Source of the DNA: Salinimonas marina
GTDB lineage: Bacteria > Pseudomonadota > Gammaproteobacteria > Enterobacterales > Alteromonadaceae
NCBI RefSeq assembly: GCF_015644725.1
Contig: NZ_CP064795.1
Coordinates: 2,044,501 to 2,108,500, forward strand
Length of the DNA: 64,000 bases
Direction of reading: 5' to 3'
The notes below the pieces were generated by a model. That model had not been told where the DNA came from, searched no databases, and saw only the letters and a list, made by a program, of their open reading frames with translations. Below, one piece after another: positions 55,933 to 64,000 of this stretch (positions within the stretch are counted from its first letter, which is position 1; every line of letters starts with the position of its first letter). Made by a program: the position numbers and the translations under genes.

Positions 55933-56541
55933 ATGACGCAGCAAAGTCACTTTTTTGCCCATCTGGCCCGCATGAAGCTCATCAATCGCTGGCCGCTGAT
56001 GCATAATGTTCGTACCGAAAATGTTCAGGAACATTCTTTACAGGTGGCGATGGTCGCCCATGCTCTGGCCCTGATTCGTAATCGTTTTTTCAATGGCACC
56101 GTCAATGCCGATCGCATTGCCACCATTGCCCTTTTTCACGATGTCTCAGAAGTCATCACCGGCGATTTGCCGACCCCGGTAAAGTATTTCAACAGCACCA
56201 TTGCCAATGAGTACAAAAAAATAGAAAAAATTGCTGAGCAAAAGCTGATCGGGATGGCTCCCGAAGCCTTTACCGAAGATTACGCCCGGCTAATCGATGG
56301 TCATAAACACAGCGAAGACGAAGCATTTATTGTCAAGGCTGCCGATGTCCTGTGTGCCTATCTTAAGACGCTGGAGGAGCTCAATGCCGGTAATCAGGAA
56401 TTTAAGCTGGCTAAAAACCGGCTGGATACGCTGTTAAAGCAGTATCAGTCGCCCGAGGTAGATTATTTTATTGAAAAATATGTACCCAGCTTTTCACTCA
56501 GTCTGGATGAAATTACTCAGGACGAGCAGTCTGAAGCCTAA
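55933..56541 (+). CDS. yfbR: 5'-deoxynucleotidase YfbR
   Basis: HD-domain phosphohydrolase of 202 residues that releases deoxynucleosides from dNMPs. The metal-binding His and Asp are in [37 protein letters not shown] and the Asp in [17 protein letters not shown]. It sits between alaA and dgt, so two nucleotide hydrolases are next to each other. Confidence 0.92.
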   Translation: MTQQSHFFAHLARMKLINRWPLMHNVRTENVQEHSLQVAMVAHALALIRNRFFNGTVNADRIATIALFHDVSEVITGDLPTPVKYFNSTIANEYKKIEKIAEQKLIGMAPEAFTEDYARLIDGHKHSEDEAFIVKAADVLCAYLKTLEELNAGNQEFKLAKNRLDTLLKQYQSPEVDYFIEKYVPSFSLSLDEITQDEQSEA

Positions 56542-56576
56542 TCCCTTGTTCTTTGAAACCGACAAATGATGTTGAT

Positions 56577-57929
56577 ATGAGTCAGACGACACCATCTAAT
56601 TTTCCCTGGGAGCAGCGCCGGTTGCCCCGCACTGTCCCGCGGGACGGCGACCACCGCGACAGTTTTCAGCGTGATAAAGCACGGGTATTGCATTCCGCGG
56701 CATTTCGCCGGCTACAGGCAAAAACCCAGGTACTCGGGGTCGGGCTGAGCGACTTTTACCGCACCCGGCTCACCCATTCCCTGGAAGCCGCCCAAATTGG
56801 TTCGGGCATCACCGCCCAGTTGCAGTCAAAATACCCCGAGCTGACCGCGGCGCTGAATCTCGACCCGAACCTGATTGAAACCTTGTGTCTGGCCCATGAC
56901 ATAGGTCATCCCCCGTTTGGTCATGGGGGTGAAGTTGCCCTGCATTACATGATGCACAATGATGGCGGTTACGAAGGCAATGGCCAGACCTTTCGAATCG
57001 TGACCCAACTTGAGCCTTACACCGCCCACCATGGCATGAATTTATGCCGCCGCAGTATTTTAGGACTCATCAAATACCCTAATTTTATCGATACCCTGAC
57101 CAACCCGGCCGTGTATGGTCCTACCGATGGTGCCTTACGTGGTATTAAAGCCTCACAATGGCATCCTCCCAAGGGGCTGTTTCGGTGTGACGCTGAGATG
57201 TTTGACTGGCTTCTGGAGCCGCTCACCCATAGCGATCGTGACGCATTTATGCAGTTTGCAAATCCGGCGCAAGCTCACCGCCGTACACGCTTCAAATCGT
57301 TTGACTGTACAATTATGGAGCTGGCCGATGATATTGCTTATGGTATTCATGATTTAGAAGACGCAATTGTCATGGACATGGTTAACAAAGACCGGTTTAT
57401 GGCGCAGGTGGTTAAGCCCCTTGGTGAACTGGAGGTGCCCGGGCTGTCTGAAAACATTGCAACACTGGCAGCAAAACTGTTCAGCGAACATCAATATGAA
57501 CGCAAAAATGCCATCGGGGCGCTGGTGAATGTGTTTATCACAGCGATCCGCATTGATGAAACAGAGTACTTCGAGCTGGAGTTACTCCGCTACCAGGCCC
57601 GTCTGCCCCGCAGCTTCGAACTGGCCCTGGGCCTGTTTAAACAGTTTGTTTACCAGCAGGTTATTTGTCAGTCCCAGGTGCAGGTACTCGAATACCGCGG
57701 CCAGCAAATTATAATGGCATTGTTTGAAGCCTACAGCAGTGATCCGCAAAGATTATTACCGGAAAATACCCGCAAACGCTGGCAGCAGGCTGAACAGCAA
57801 AACAATGGTCAGCGCATCATTGCCGATTACATTTCGGGCATGACCGATGAGTTTGCCTCCCGGCATTATTCCACCCTGTTTGTGCCAAAACACGGGGGGT
57901 ATAAGCGCGACCAGATGAAAGTTGTGTAA
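56577..57929 (+). CDS. dgt: dGTPase family HD phosphohydrolase
   Basis: Deoxyguanosine-triphosphate triphosphohydrolase-like protein of about 450 residues. HD metal ligands are in FYRTRLTHSLEAAQIG, CLAHDIGHPPFGHGGE and IMELADDIAYGIHDLED. Typical RDKARVLHSAAFRRLQAKTQV is near the N-terminus. The ATG before SQTTPSNF is used; the TTG eight codons earlier is less likely. It trims dNTP pools and can limit phage replication in E. coli; whether this paralogue prefers dGTP is unknown. Confidence 0.9.
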   Translation: MSQTTPSNFPWEQRRLPRTVPRDGDHRDSFQRDKARVLHSAAFRRLQAKTQVLGVGLSDFYRTRLTHSLEAAQIGSGITAQLQSKYPELTAALNLDPNLIETLCLAHDIGHPPFGHGGEVALHYMMHNDGGYEGNGQTFRIVTQLEPYTAHHGMNLCRRSILGLIKYPNFIDTLTNPAVYGPTDGALRGIKASQWHPPKGLFRCDAEMFDWLLEPLTHSDRDAFMQFANPAQAHRRTRFKSFDCTIMELADDIAYGIHDLEDAIVMDMVNKDRFMAQVVKPLGELEVPGLSENIATLAAKLFSEHQYERKNAIGALVNVFITAIRIDETEYFELELLRYQARLPRSFELALGLFKQFVYQQVICQSQVQVLEYRGQQIIMALFEAYSSDPQRLLPENTRKRWQQAEQQNNGQRIIADYISGMTDEFASRHYSTLFVPKHGGYKRDQMKVV

Positions 57930-58041
57930 CATAAGAAAGATTATTGTACCCGGTCAGGTCTGTTTCGTAAGAGAAGAGTCGGCATTGCCTCTTAGGGCGG
58001 GTGCCGGCTGATTAAAATGGAAGTATTGACCGGAGTCCTCT

Positions 58042-59043
58042 ATGCCAAAGCCGTTTAAGCCCTCTGTGCATCTTACCGATAATGATGTGACTGATGAGCG
58101 TATCTACAAAGACCGTCGGCGTTTACTAAAATCGATGGGATTTGTCGGCGCCAGCGCGTTATTGTCAGGCCCGGCTCGCGGTATCGGTTGGTTCGATGAT
58201 GACGACAAGGCGCCTTTCAACGGTAAGCCGCTGGATTTTTCAAAAAAACCTGAATTTAGCACCAACGCTACCCAGACGCCTTATGAAAAAGTTTCCAGCT
58301 TCAATAACTTCTACGAATTTGGCACCGACAAAGACGATCCGTCCAAATATGCCGACAAGTTAACCTATGATCCCTGGCAGTTAAAGATTGATGGACTGGT
58401 TGAAAAACCCATCACTCTGGATTATAACGATCTGCTGAATACCTTTGCCCTTGAAGAGCGCATCTACCGCCTGCGTTGTGTGGAAGCCTGGTCCATGGTC
58501 ATTCCCTGGACCGGCTTTGAACTGGCCAAATTATTAAAGCAGGCTAAGCCTTTATCTAAGGCTAAGTATGTTGCCTTCGAAACCTTGTACCGGCCTGATG
58601 AGATGCGTGGCCAGCGCAGCCGGTTTGTGGGCGGCGGGGTTGAATACCCCTATGTCGAAGGATTACGACTGGATGAAGCCATGCATCCATTAACGCTTAT
58701 GTCGGTGGGATTGTACGGTAAAACCTTGCCCCCTCAAAATGGGGCGCCAATCCGGCTGGTGGTGCCCTGGAAGTATGGCTTTAAAAGCATCAAATCGGTG
58801 GTACGGATCACCCTGACCGACAAAGAACCGCCTACGACCTGGAATCGGCTGGCTGCAAATGAATACGGGTTTTACGCCAATGTGAACCCCGAGGTTGACC
58901 ACCCTCGCTGGAGTCAGGCCAGTGAACGGCGCATTGATACCGGTGGATTGTTTGCCCGCAACCGGATCGATACCAAAATGTTTAATGGTTACCAAGAAGT
59001 CGCGCCGTTATACCAAGATATGAACCTGTCGCGCTTCTATTAA
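58042..59043 (+). CDS. msrP: protein-methionine-sulfoxide reductase catalytic subunit MsrP
   Basis: Periplasmic molybdoenzyme of the sulfite-oxidase family (YedY), 333 residues, that repairs oxidised methionines in envelope proteins. A Tat signal is visible as [10 protein letters not shown] near residue 25. The molybdenum ligand is C146 in [14 protein letters not shown]. Conserved [28 protein letters not shown] and [15 protein letters not shown] follow. Its heme partner MsrQ starts 3 bases after the stop. It links to the molybdenum cofactor genes elsewhere in the window. Confidence 0.95.
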   Translation: MPKPFKPSVHLTDNDVTDERIYKDRRRLLKSMGFVGASALLSGPARGIGWFDDDDKAPFNGKPLDFSKKPEFSTNATQTPYEKVSSFNNFYEFGTDKDDPSKYADKLTYDPWQLKIDGLVEKPITLDYNDLLNTFALEERIYRLRCVEAWSMVIPWTGFELAKLLKQAKPLSKAKYVAFETLYRPDEMRGQRSRFVGGGVEYPYVEGLRLDEAMHPLTLMSVGLYGKTLPPQNGAPIRLVVPWKYGFKSIKSVVRITLTDKEPPTTWNRLAANEYGFYANVNPEVDHPRWSQASERRIDTGGLFARNRIDTKMFNGYQEVAPLYQDMNLSRFY

Positions 59044-59046
59044 TTT

Positions 59047-59688
59047 ATGCGTCGTCTTTTAGCACGCCCGGCGCGTCTGACCCGGGCTCAAATACTTACC
59101 GGGAAAACCCTGGTCCATCTTATCTTAGCCGGTTTGCTGACCTTTCAGTTTTTTCTGGGGGCCTCTAATCAGTTAGGCGCAGATCCGGTAGAAGCACTGA
59201 TCAATTTTACCGGCCTCAATGCGGTCCATTTATTGTTTATAACCTTGCTGGTTTCGCCCGCGGCTCGCCATCTGCCGTGTGGTGATATTATGCGATACCG
59301 GCGCTTGCTGGGTATCTACACCTTTGTCTATGCGCTGTCACATTTACTCGTTTATATCCTGTTTGAATTACAGCAAGACTGGTCGCTGCTGGCCAGTGAA
59401 ATTACCGAGCGTCCCTATATTATTGTCGGGCTTTGCGCATTACTGATCCTCACCGCCCTCACCGTCACTTCTTTTGAGTCACTGCGTAAAAAAATGGGTC
59501 GGCGCTGGCAGTCTCTGCACAATTTAATCTATATCTGCATGCCGCTGGTGCTGTTGCATTACAGCTGGTCACAAAAAACCATTATTGCAGAGCCCCTGGT
59601 TTATTGGGCTTTGGCGGCACTGGTGCTGTTACCACGCAAAGACAAAATACGTAGCTGGTTTGCTTTTAGCAAAACCCGCCGACGCTAA
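59047..59688 (+). CDS. msrQ: MsrQ heme-binding membrane subunit
   Basis: Ferric-reductase-like membrane protein of 213 residues with about five or six helices, which passes electrons from the quinone pool to MsrP. Heme ligands are expected in helices carrying NAVHLLFITLLVSPAARH, YALSHLLVYILFEL and WQSLHNLIYICMPLVLLHY. Co-transcribed with msrP. Confidence 0.93.
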   Translation: MRRLLARPARLTRAQILTGKTLVHLILAGLLTFQFFLGASNQLGADPVEALINFTGLNAVHLLFITLLVSPAARHLPCGDIMRYRRLLGIYTFVYALSHLLVYILFELQQDWSLLASEITERPYIIVGLCALLILTALTVTSFESLRKKMGRRWQSLHNLIYICMPLVLLHYSWSQKTIIAEPLVYWALAALVLLPRKDKIRSWFAFSKTRRR

Positions 59689-59713
59689 GCCGGTCAAATC
59701 TTACCGGCTTTTT
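59687..59713 (+). terminator. intrinsic terminator of msrPQ
   Basis: AAGCCGGT pairs with ACCGGCTT around an 8-base loop, with a T run after it. Confidence 0.88.
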
Positions 59714-59860
59714 ATAACTTAGAACAAATTAGCCCTACCACAAAGGTTGTTTAACAAAGAAACAACAAAGCATTAAATCACCTGTCCTCTTCAAAATGGT
59801 AAACTGTCCGGCTTTCAGTGCCCACAGCGCCAATTTTTTGAATGATACACGAGGTCAGCC

Positions 59861-61087
59861 ATGAAGCATGCACAACCCACTGCTCACCCGCCTTCTGAGC
59901 AGCAAGGCTATTCGTTACGCATCGTCACCTTCTGGCTGGCGTTTGGTACCTTTGTGATCGGCTGTAGCGAATTCGCGGCAATGGGTTTATTGCCCTATTT
60001 TGCTGCCGATTTTGATATCTCCGAAGAAGTGGCCGGACACGCTATCAGCGCCTATGCGCTGGGTGTGGTGGTTGGCGCTCCGCTTATTACTTTGTTTTTT
60101 TCCCGGCTGGCCCGTCGCACCATGCTTATCTCGATGATGATCTTTTATGCTGTGGGAAATTTGCTTACTGCGCTGGCCTGGTCAGACTGGGCAATGAATG
60201 CAGCGCGCTTTATTGCCGGTTTGCCACATGGTGCTTATTTTGGAATTGCGATGTTGTTTGCCGCCGATATCGCTGGTAAAAACAAACGCGCCCAGGCGGT
60301 CAGTAATGTCATCATGGGGCTGGCAATTGCAAACATTATTGGTGTGCCTGCTATCAGCGGCATTGGCCAGCTGTTTGGCTGGCGGACCGGATTCTTTTTA
60401 ATCTCGGCGTTTGCGCTGGTGACCTCACTTATGGTTTGGAAAACGGCACCCTTTAGAGGGGCAAACCCGAATGCGAAACCCATGACCGAGCTACAGGCGT
60501 TGAAAAACAAAGATGTGCTGCTGGTGTTACTGATGGGGGCGATAGGATTTGGCGGTATGTTTTCAGTCTATTCTTATTTCAGCGCATCTTACCTGAATAC
60601 CACCTCTGCCCCGGAATGGGGAATTTCAGTAACCTTACTGATTTATGGCATTGGCGTAACCCTGGGTAATATTATTGCCGGCCGTTATTCAGAAGGCCGG
60701 TTGCTGCGCAGCGCCATTTTGTTTCAAATCTTGCTGGGGCTGTCGGCGGCCGCGTACGCAGCGTCAATGGGCAATGCCTATTTAATGACGATTTCCCTGT
60801 TTTTCATTGGTATCGGGGGCGGCATGGTGGTGCCCTTACAGACCCGCTTGATGGATGTGGCCGGTGATGCGCAAACCCTGGCTGGCGCTATGAACCATGC
60901 GGCATTTAATACAGCTAATGCGCTGGGGCCATGGCTGGCTGGCATGGCCTTATCAGCCGGTTATGGCTATGCTTCCACCGGCTGGGTAGGCATGGCGCTA
61001 GCCGGTGGCGGTGTGCTGGTCTGGATTGTGATTGTGCTTGGGCAGTCCGCTAAACAAAGCCAGCCGGTAGAGCAAGGTGCCGGCTAG
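59861..61087 (+). CDS. MFS transporter (AraJ/YdhP-like DHA1 family)
   Basis: Twelve-helix major facilitator of 408 residues. The start FVIGCSEFAAMGLLPYFAADFDISEE and the motif RFIAGLPHGAYFGIA are typical of the AraJ/PbuE-like drug/H+ antiporter group. The loop 2-3 motif reads ARRTMLISMMIFYAVGN. Likely an efflux carrier for sugars, purines or drugs; the substrate is unknown. It ends in a bidirectional hairpin. Confidence 0.88.
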   Translation: MKHAQPTAHPPSEQQGYSLRIVTFWLAFGTFVIGCSEFAAMGLLPYFAADFDISEEVAGHAISAYALGVVVGAPLITLFFSRLARRTMLISMMIFYAVGNLLTALAWSDWAMNAARFIAGLPHGAYFGIAMLFAADIAGKNKRAQAVSNVIMGLAIANIIGVPAISGIGQLFGWRTGFFLISAFALVTSLMVWKTAPFRGANPNAKPMTELQALKNKDVLLVLLMGAIGFGGMFSVYSYFSASYLNTTSAPEWGISVTLLIYGIGVTLGNIIAGRYSEGRLLRSAILFQILLGLSAAAYAASMGNAYLMTISLFFIGIGGGMVVPLQTRLMDVAGDAQTLAGAMNHAAFNTANALGPWLAGMALSAGYGYASTGWVGMALAGGGVLVWIVIVLGQSAKQSQPVEQGAG

Positions 61088-61115
61088 TCTGCTCTGCCTT
61101 AAAACAATGTTGAAC

Positions 61116-61139
61116 AGGCTCTGATAACTGACAGAGCCT
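61116..61139. terminator. hairpin terminator between convergent genes
   Basis: AGGCTCTG and CAGAGCCT form an 8-bp stem with an 8-base loop, between the MFS gene and the zinc-ribbon gene. Confidence 0.7.
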
Positions 61140-61362
61140 ATTTCATATGGACTTTGCCGCCAATCATTTTGTAAGCAGGAGCGCCGCGGATCATGGTTTC
61201 GCGGGCAAATTCCTGGCCACAGCCAGGACAATGACATACCGTGGTGGTGTGATCTTCCACAATCCGTTCAATAAAGCATTTTACCAACGCCCCTTTACCG
61301 CCCTTACGGTATTTAAATATTGGGGCCTTGCATTGCAGACAGGAGATCTGCACCGTACGCAC
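61138..61362 (-). CDS. small zinc-ribbon-like protein of unknown function
   Basis: 74-residue protein with two cysteine pairs, SCLQC and CHCPGC, spaced as in a zinc ribbon, and a basic middle (FKYRKGGKGALVKCF). It ends PAYKMIGGKVHMK. It starts with GTG, with AAAGGA close upstream; the frame stays open further up without a better start. I do not recognise a named family. Cysteine spacing and natural composition argue it is real. Confidence 0.65.
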   Translation of the reverse strand: MRTVQISCLQCKAPIFKYRKGGKGALVKCFIERIVEDHTTTVCHCPGCGQEFARETMIRGAPAYKMIGGKVHMK

Positions 61363-61475
61363 CGGTCCTTTTTTCTTGGTTTGGCCATAACCTGCAATGG
61401 TGATGAACTGATAGCCAACAGGGTAGCCATTTTGCGACCAAAATGCGAGCCAGCCCCAGGTTCATTAATCTTTCG

Positions 61476-62097
61476 CTATTCCTTCGTGAACGCCCAGCCT
61501 ACGGCCACTACCATCGCTACGCTAAACCGAATACGTATAAGCCGCCCATAGCCGGTTTTTTGCAGTACCAGCGCGATAAGATGGCGCGATAAGATGGCGC
61601 GATAAGCCTGCCACAGCTTAACCCCACAAAATCAATCACCACAACCAGAAGCAGACAAAGGAAACCGGTAAGCGCCAGTGACATTGAGGCTGATGAGAAT
61701 GGCAGCATAAACTGAGAAAAAGTGGCCATAAACGCAATATAGGCTTTGGGATTTAGCACACTCAGGGTAAGCCCGTTCACCAACGAGGGGGCATGTTTTG
61801 CTGCTTCGCGGACATTATTCGACGACGCCGGAGCACTGGATAATTCCCAGGCAACATACACCATAAACAGGCCACCGGCGATCTGAAAGGCCAGTTTCAG
61901 GCCGGCAAAGGTAGCAAACAGCACCGCCAATCCCATGCCAGCCGCTATCATAGCCCGGACAGGCTGCCCACATAACAGGGCAACCCACTCCAGATCCGGT
62001 AAGTTGCGCGCACCGCGGCCAGCGCGATAGGAACCGGCCCGGGTGAACCCGGTAACAACACGGTGCCAACCACCAATCCAACTAATGCACTGTGCAT
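61476..62097 (-). pseudogene. LysE family amino-acid exporter, frameshifted in this sequence
   Basis: Repaired, this is a membrane exporter of about 205 residues. The start MHSALVGLVVGTVLLPGSPGPVP carries the family GxPGP motif, and the core reads LKLAFQIAGGLFMVYVAWELSS and LSVLNPKAYIAFMATFSQF. Two frame breaks are needed. The first, at a CCC run (61954-61956), is fixed by one base. The second, near the C-terminus, is fixed either by one base in a CCCC run (61622-61625) or by removing two units of a 13-bp tandem repeat. The repaired C-terminus includes LVLQKTGYGRLIRIRFSVAMVVAVGWAF. Substrate unknown. Confidence 0.75.
61571..61606. repeat. 13-bp tandem repeat inside lysE
   Basis: GCGCGATAAGATG is repeated exactly twice, then a 10-base partial copy follows. 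The unit is not a multiple of three, so copy-number change shifts the frame. Confidence 0.92.
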
Positions 62098-62381
62098 ACG
62101 CCGCGCTGATACTGTTTGTCTGCGCCTGATTATGAGGCCTGATTATAACGGGCTTAAAAACCCAAATGCCTGGTGGCTTCAACGCGCCGGCCACCCCCCT
62201 GTACCCATTGTGCCAGCCATCCAACCACAGTTTCTCTCCCAGCCATAACTGCATTTGTTGACAGCTGAGCCATAATCGATAAGACGGCGTCTTTGCAAGG
62301 CTATTGCAAGTATTTCAATGTTGTTCGGGCACTGTGTACGATAAAATATAGCAATATCGGGCTAATCACACAGGTGAATTC

Positions 62382-63344
62382 TTGTCGCTCAGACAGTATT
62401 TAGGGATACATCAAAACAGAGTTTCAGCAACAGAAATAGCGGTAGCGACCGTTTCTGGCGGGTTGGGTATTGGTCTGGTGGTATTGTCAGCCATGCTGTT
62501 TAAGGCCCAGTGGCCCTTACTCATTAATAGCGCAGTACTTATCCCTATCGCCGCTACCGCGGTGCTGGTTTTTGCCGTTCCCCACGGCGCGTTATCTCAG
62601 CCCTGGCCGGTGATAGCCGGTAATACCTTAAGCGCCGTGGTGGGGGTACTGTGTTACTCCGTTTTCAGTGATAGTCTGGTTAGTATGGCGCTGGCCCTGG
62701 GTGTGTCAGTGCTGATTATGAATCTGTGCCGTTGTCTGCATCCGCCCGGTGGCGCCACTGCGTTAAGTGCGGTGGCGGGCGGCGATGTCATTACCGCCTC
62801 TGGCTTTGAGTTTGTGCTGTTCCCTGTGCTGTTTTGTTCGGTCACAATTGTGGTGATGGCGGTGCTGTTAAACCTGCCTTTTAGATGGCGCTGGTACCCG
62901 GCGCATTGGTTTCATATCAACAAAAAGCTCGAAAAAGTTCCTGCCAGGGAACGCGGAACCGAGCTTACCTCAGAAGATTTCTTACTGGCTGTGCAGCAAC
63001 ATAATTCGTTTATCGATATTACCGAAGACAGCTGGGTCGAACTGCTGGAACAAGCCAAGTTAAATGCTGAAAGTAATTTGCAACACCCTGAACATGTCCG
63101 AAGAAACGCGTTTTACAGCAATGGTAAACTAGGAAAACAATGGCAAATCCGGCAGGTGGTGCAACTTCGCTCCTCCCGCGAGAGCGCTGACTCTGGCAAG
63201 CACGCCATTGAGCAGGTGGTCTATCGGGTCCTGGAAAATAATCAGCCAGGGCCAGAGCACACACAATCTGTTCCGGAATTTTTGCAATGGGCCCGCTTTG
63301 AGGTCGTTTTCGAAGATAACTGTTGGAAAAAAGCGCATCAGTAA
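62382..63344 (+). CDS. HPP family membrane protein with C-terminal extension
   Basis: 320-residue protein. The first ~170 residues form the HPP domain with four or more hydrophobic helices, and the signature around FAVPHGALSQPWPVIAGN and CRCLHPPGGATALSAVAGG. The remaining ~150 residues are soluble (EKVPARERGTELTSEDFLLAVQQHNSF and on), without a domain I can name. It starts with TTG, preceded by AGGTG at good spacing. HPP proteins have been linked to nitrite transport in chloroplasts and cyanobacteria; a role here is not established. Confidence 0.8.
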   Translation: MSLRQYLGIHQNRVSATEIAVATVSGGLGIGLVVLSAMLFKAQWPLLINSAVLIPIAATAVLVFAVPHGALSQPWPVIAGNTLSAVVGVLCYSVFSDSLVSMALALGVSVLIMNLCRCLHPPGGATALSAVAGGDVITASGFEFVLFPVLFCSVTIVVMAVLLNLPFRWRWYPAHWFHINKKLEKVPARERGTELTSEDFLLAVQQHNSFIDITEDSWVELLEQAKLNAESNLQHPEHVRRNAFYSNGKLGKQWQIRQVVQLRSSRESADSGKHAIEQVVYRVLENNQPGPEHTQSVPEFLQWARFEVVFEDNCWKKAHQ

Positions 63345-63529
63345 GCCCCTAACCACCGCCCTACTTTGCCTCTGTGGCCTTCTCGTTTTGCACCAGGTCG
63401 CCGGTGAGGGTTTGCATACCCCACGCGCCGGATGGAACCACAACCCGGGCATTTGAATTTCAATCAAAGTCGATTCCCCCGGCTGTGTAACTCAGCAATC
63501 AAAGTTGGGGGCGCTGCCTTCTGCAGGCC

Positions 63530-64000
63530 TTATTTTACTTCTATCAAAATCTCATTGCGCCGAAACGCCGGCAGGGTAAAAGGACCATTATAGGCCGCGG
63601 TAAATGCGTCACCCTGGATTTGCACATCCTGTTCTGATAGCCACTCTTTCAATTGCCTGGTGTACTGCAGTTTGTTGTCTTCACTAAGGGTGCCGCTAAA
63701 GGTAATCGCAGCAACTTTGAGATTGGTGATCTCGTCTACCCAAACCTCCGGGTTTGTCGGTTCGGGGGTTGACTGGCGGGTAAACCCCCGGGGCATGACA
63801 AACGACATCATGGATTTTTTATTTTCGCCATGCATCAACACCGGCGCGGTCATTTCGATTTGCTGTCTTTGGGGCGGCTTATTATTCTGCTCTTGCTGCG
63901 TACTCATCAGCACCGGTGCGGTCATCTCAATGTTTGATGCTTTGTTGTTAGCACCAGAAATATAATTGAATAGCCGTTTAAAAGCTGCGCCTTGCTCGTC
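63530..64000 (-). CDS. SOUL family heme-binding protein, partial (5' end outside window)
   Basis: C-terminal 156 residues of a SOUL/HBP-type protein. The frame continues to the window edge (FKRLFNYISGANN, then EMTAPVL), so the internal ATG is not the start. Family features are the repeated EMTAPVLM segments, FVMPRGFTRQSTPEPTNPEVWVDE, and the end AAYNGPFTLPAFRRNEILIEVK. Such proteins bind heme or related molecules; their bacterial role is unclear. Confidence 0.88.
   Translation of the reverse strand, partial: DEQGAAFKRLFNYISGANNKASNIEMTAPVLMSTQQEQNNKPPQRQQIEMTAPVLMHGENKKSMMSFVMPRGFTRQSTPEPTNPEVWVDEITNLKVAAITFSGTLSEDNKLQYTRQLKEWLSEQDVQIQGDAFTAAYNGPFTLPAFRRNEILIEVK

Noticed and set aside
61571-61606. 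CRISPR-like array
   Set aside because: Units are 13 bp with no spacers; it is a simple tandem repeat in a coding gene.
1-64000. tRNA or rRNA genes, insertion sequences, prophage or defence islands
   Set aside because: No clover-leaf sequences, transposase motifs, terminal inverted repeats or phage genes were recognised on either strand.

Overview
This window looks like chromosomal DNA of a marine or halophilic gammaproteobacterium, most likely an Alteromonadaceae member (Alteromonas/Salinimonas-like). The clues are inferred from family knowledge: the ybfF-DUF2788-fldA-fur block, a rhombosortase, a divergent etfBA/ETF-dehydrogenase pair with palindromic operators, alaA-yfbR-dgt, cmoAB, and a glucosylglycerate gene set. 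Base composition is near 50% GC and gene density is high. I see no rRNA, tRNA, CRISPR array, phage or insertion sequence.

Layout. 1-4.1 kb: the 3' end of lipA, a LuxR-type response regulator, and cmoAB (tRNA wobble-uridine modification). 4.1-7.9 kb: a three-gene operon for making and phosphorolytically recycling glucosylglycerate, a compatible solute. 8.1-15.2 kb: moeA-norM on the plus strand facing a minus-strand run (MoxR ATPase, CoxE-like VWA protein, xdhC, mocA, rhomboid) that resembles a molybdenum-hydroxylase maturation set without the hydroxylase. 15.4-27.4 kb: cysK, a small lipoprotein, ggt with an enoyl-CoA hydratase, rrtA, an S9 and an M1 peptidase, a trans-sulfuration enzyme and an NRDE/TANGO2 protein. 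27.5-39.4 kb: an aromatic/aspartate aminotransferase, an SDR-oxidoreductase pair with a divergent GlxA-type regulator, a TonB receptor, and an RND pump with its adaptor. 39.6-45.9 kb: a CBM48 mini-protein, etfBA, ETF-ubiquinone oxidoreductase, hns, ybfF, a DUF2788 protein and fldA. 46-64 kb: a chemoreceptor, fur, pxpABC with a D-amino-acid transaminase, cvfB, an OsmC protein, a DUF2189 protein, alaA-yfbR-dgt, msrPQ, an MFS transporter, a small zinc-ribbon protein, a LysE exporter, an HPP membrane protein and a partial SOUL protein.

Seven genes (xdhC, the S9 peptidase, the trans-sulfuration enzyme, NRDE, pxpA, the DUF2189 gene and lysE) are each split by an apparent one-base deletion in a short G/C run. 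In each case adding one base restores a full-length family member. The uniform pattern points to homopolymer under-calling in the assembly rather than real gene decay, so these are annotated as whole genes with a marked frameshift.

The least explained items are: a 22-codon ORF directly followed by a strong minus-strand terminator in the divergent gap upstream of the S9 peptidase (leader peptide or small RNA candidate); a pair of near-identical palindromes between etfBA and the ETF dehydrogenase gene; and a 13-bp tandem repeat inside lysE.
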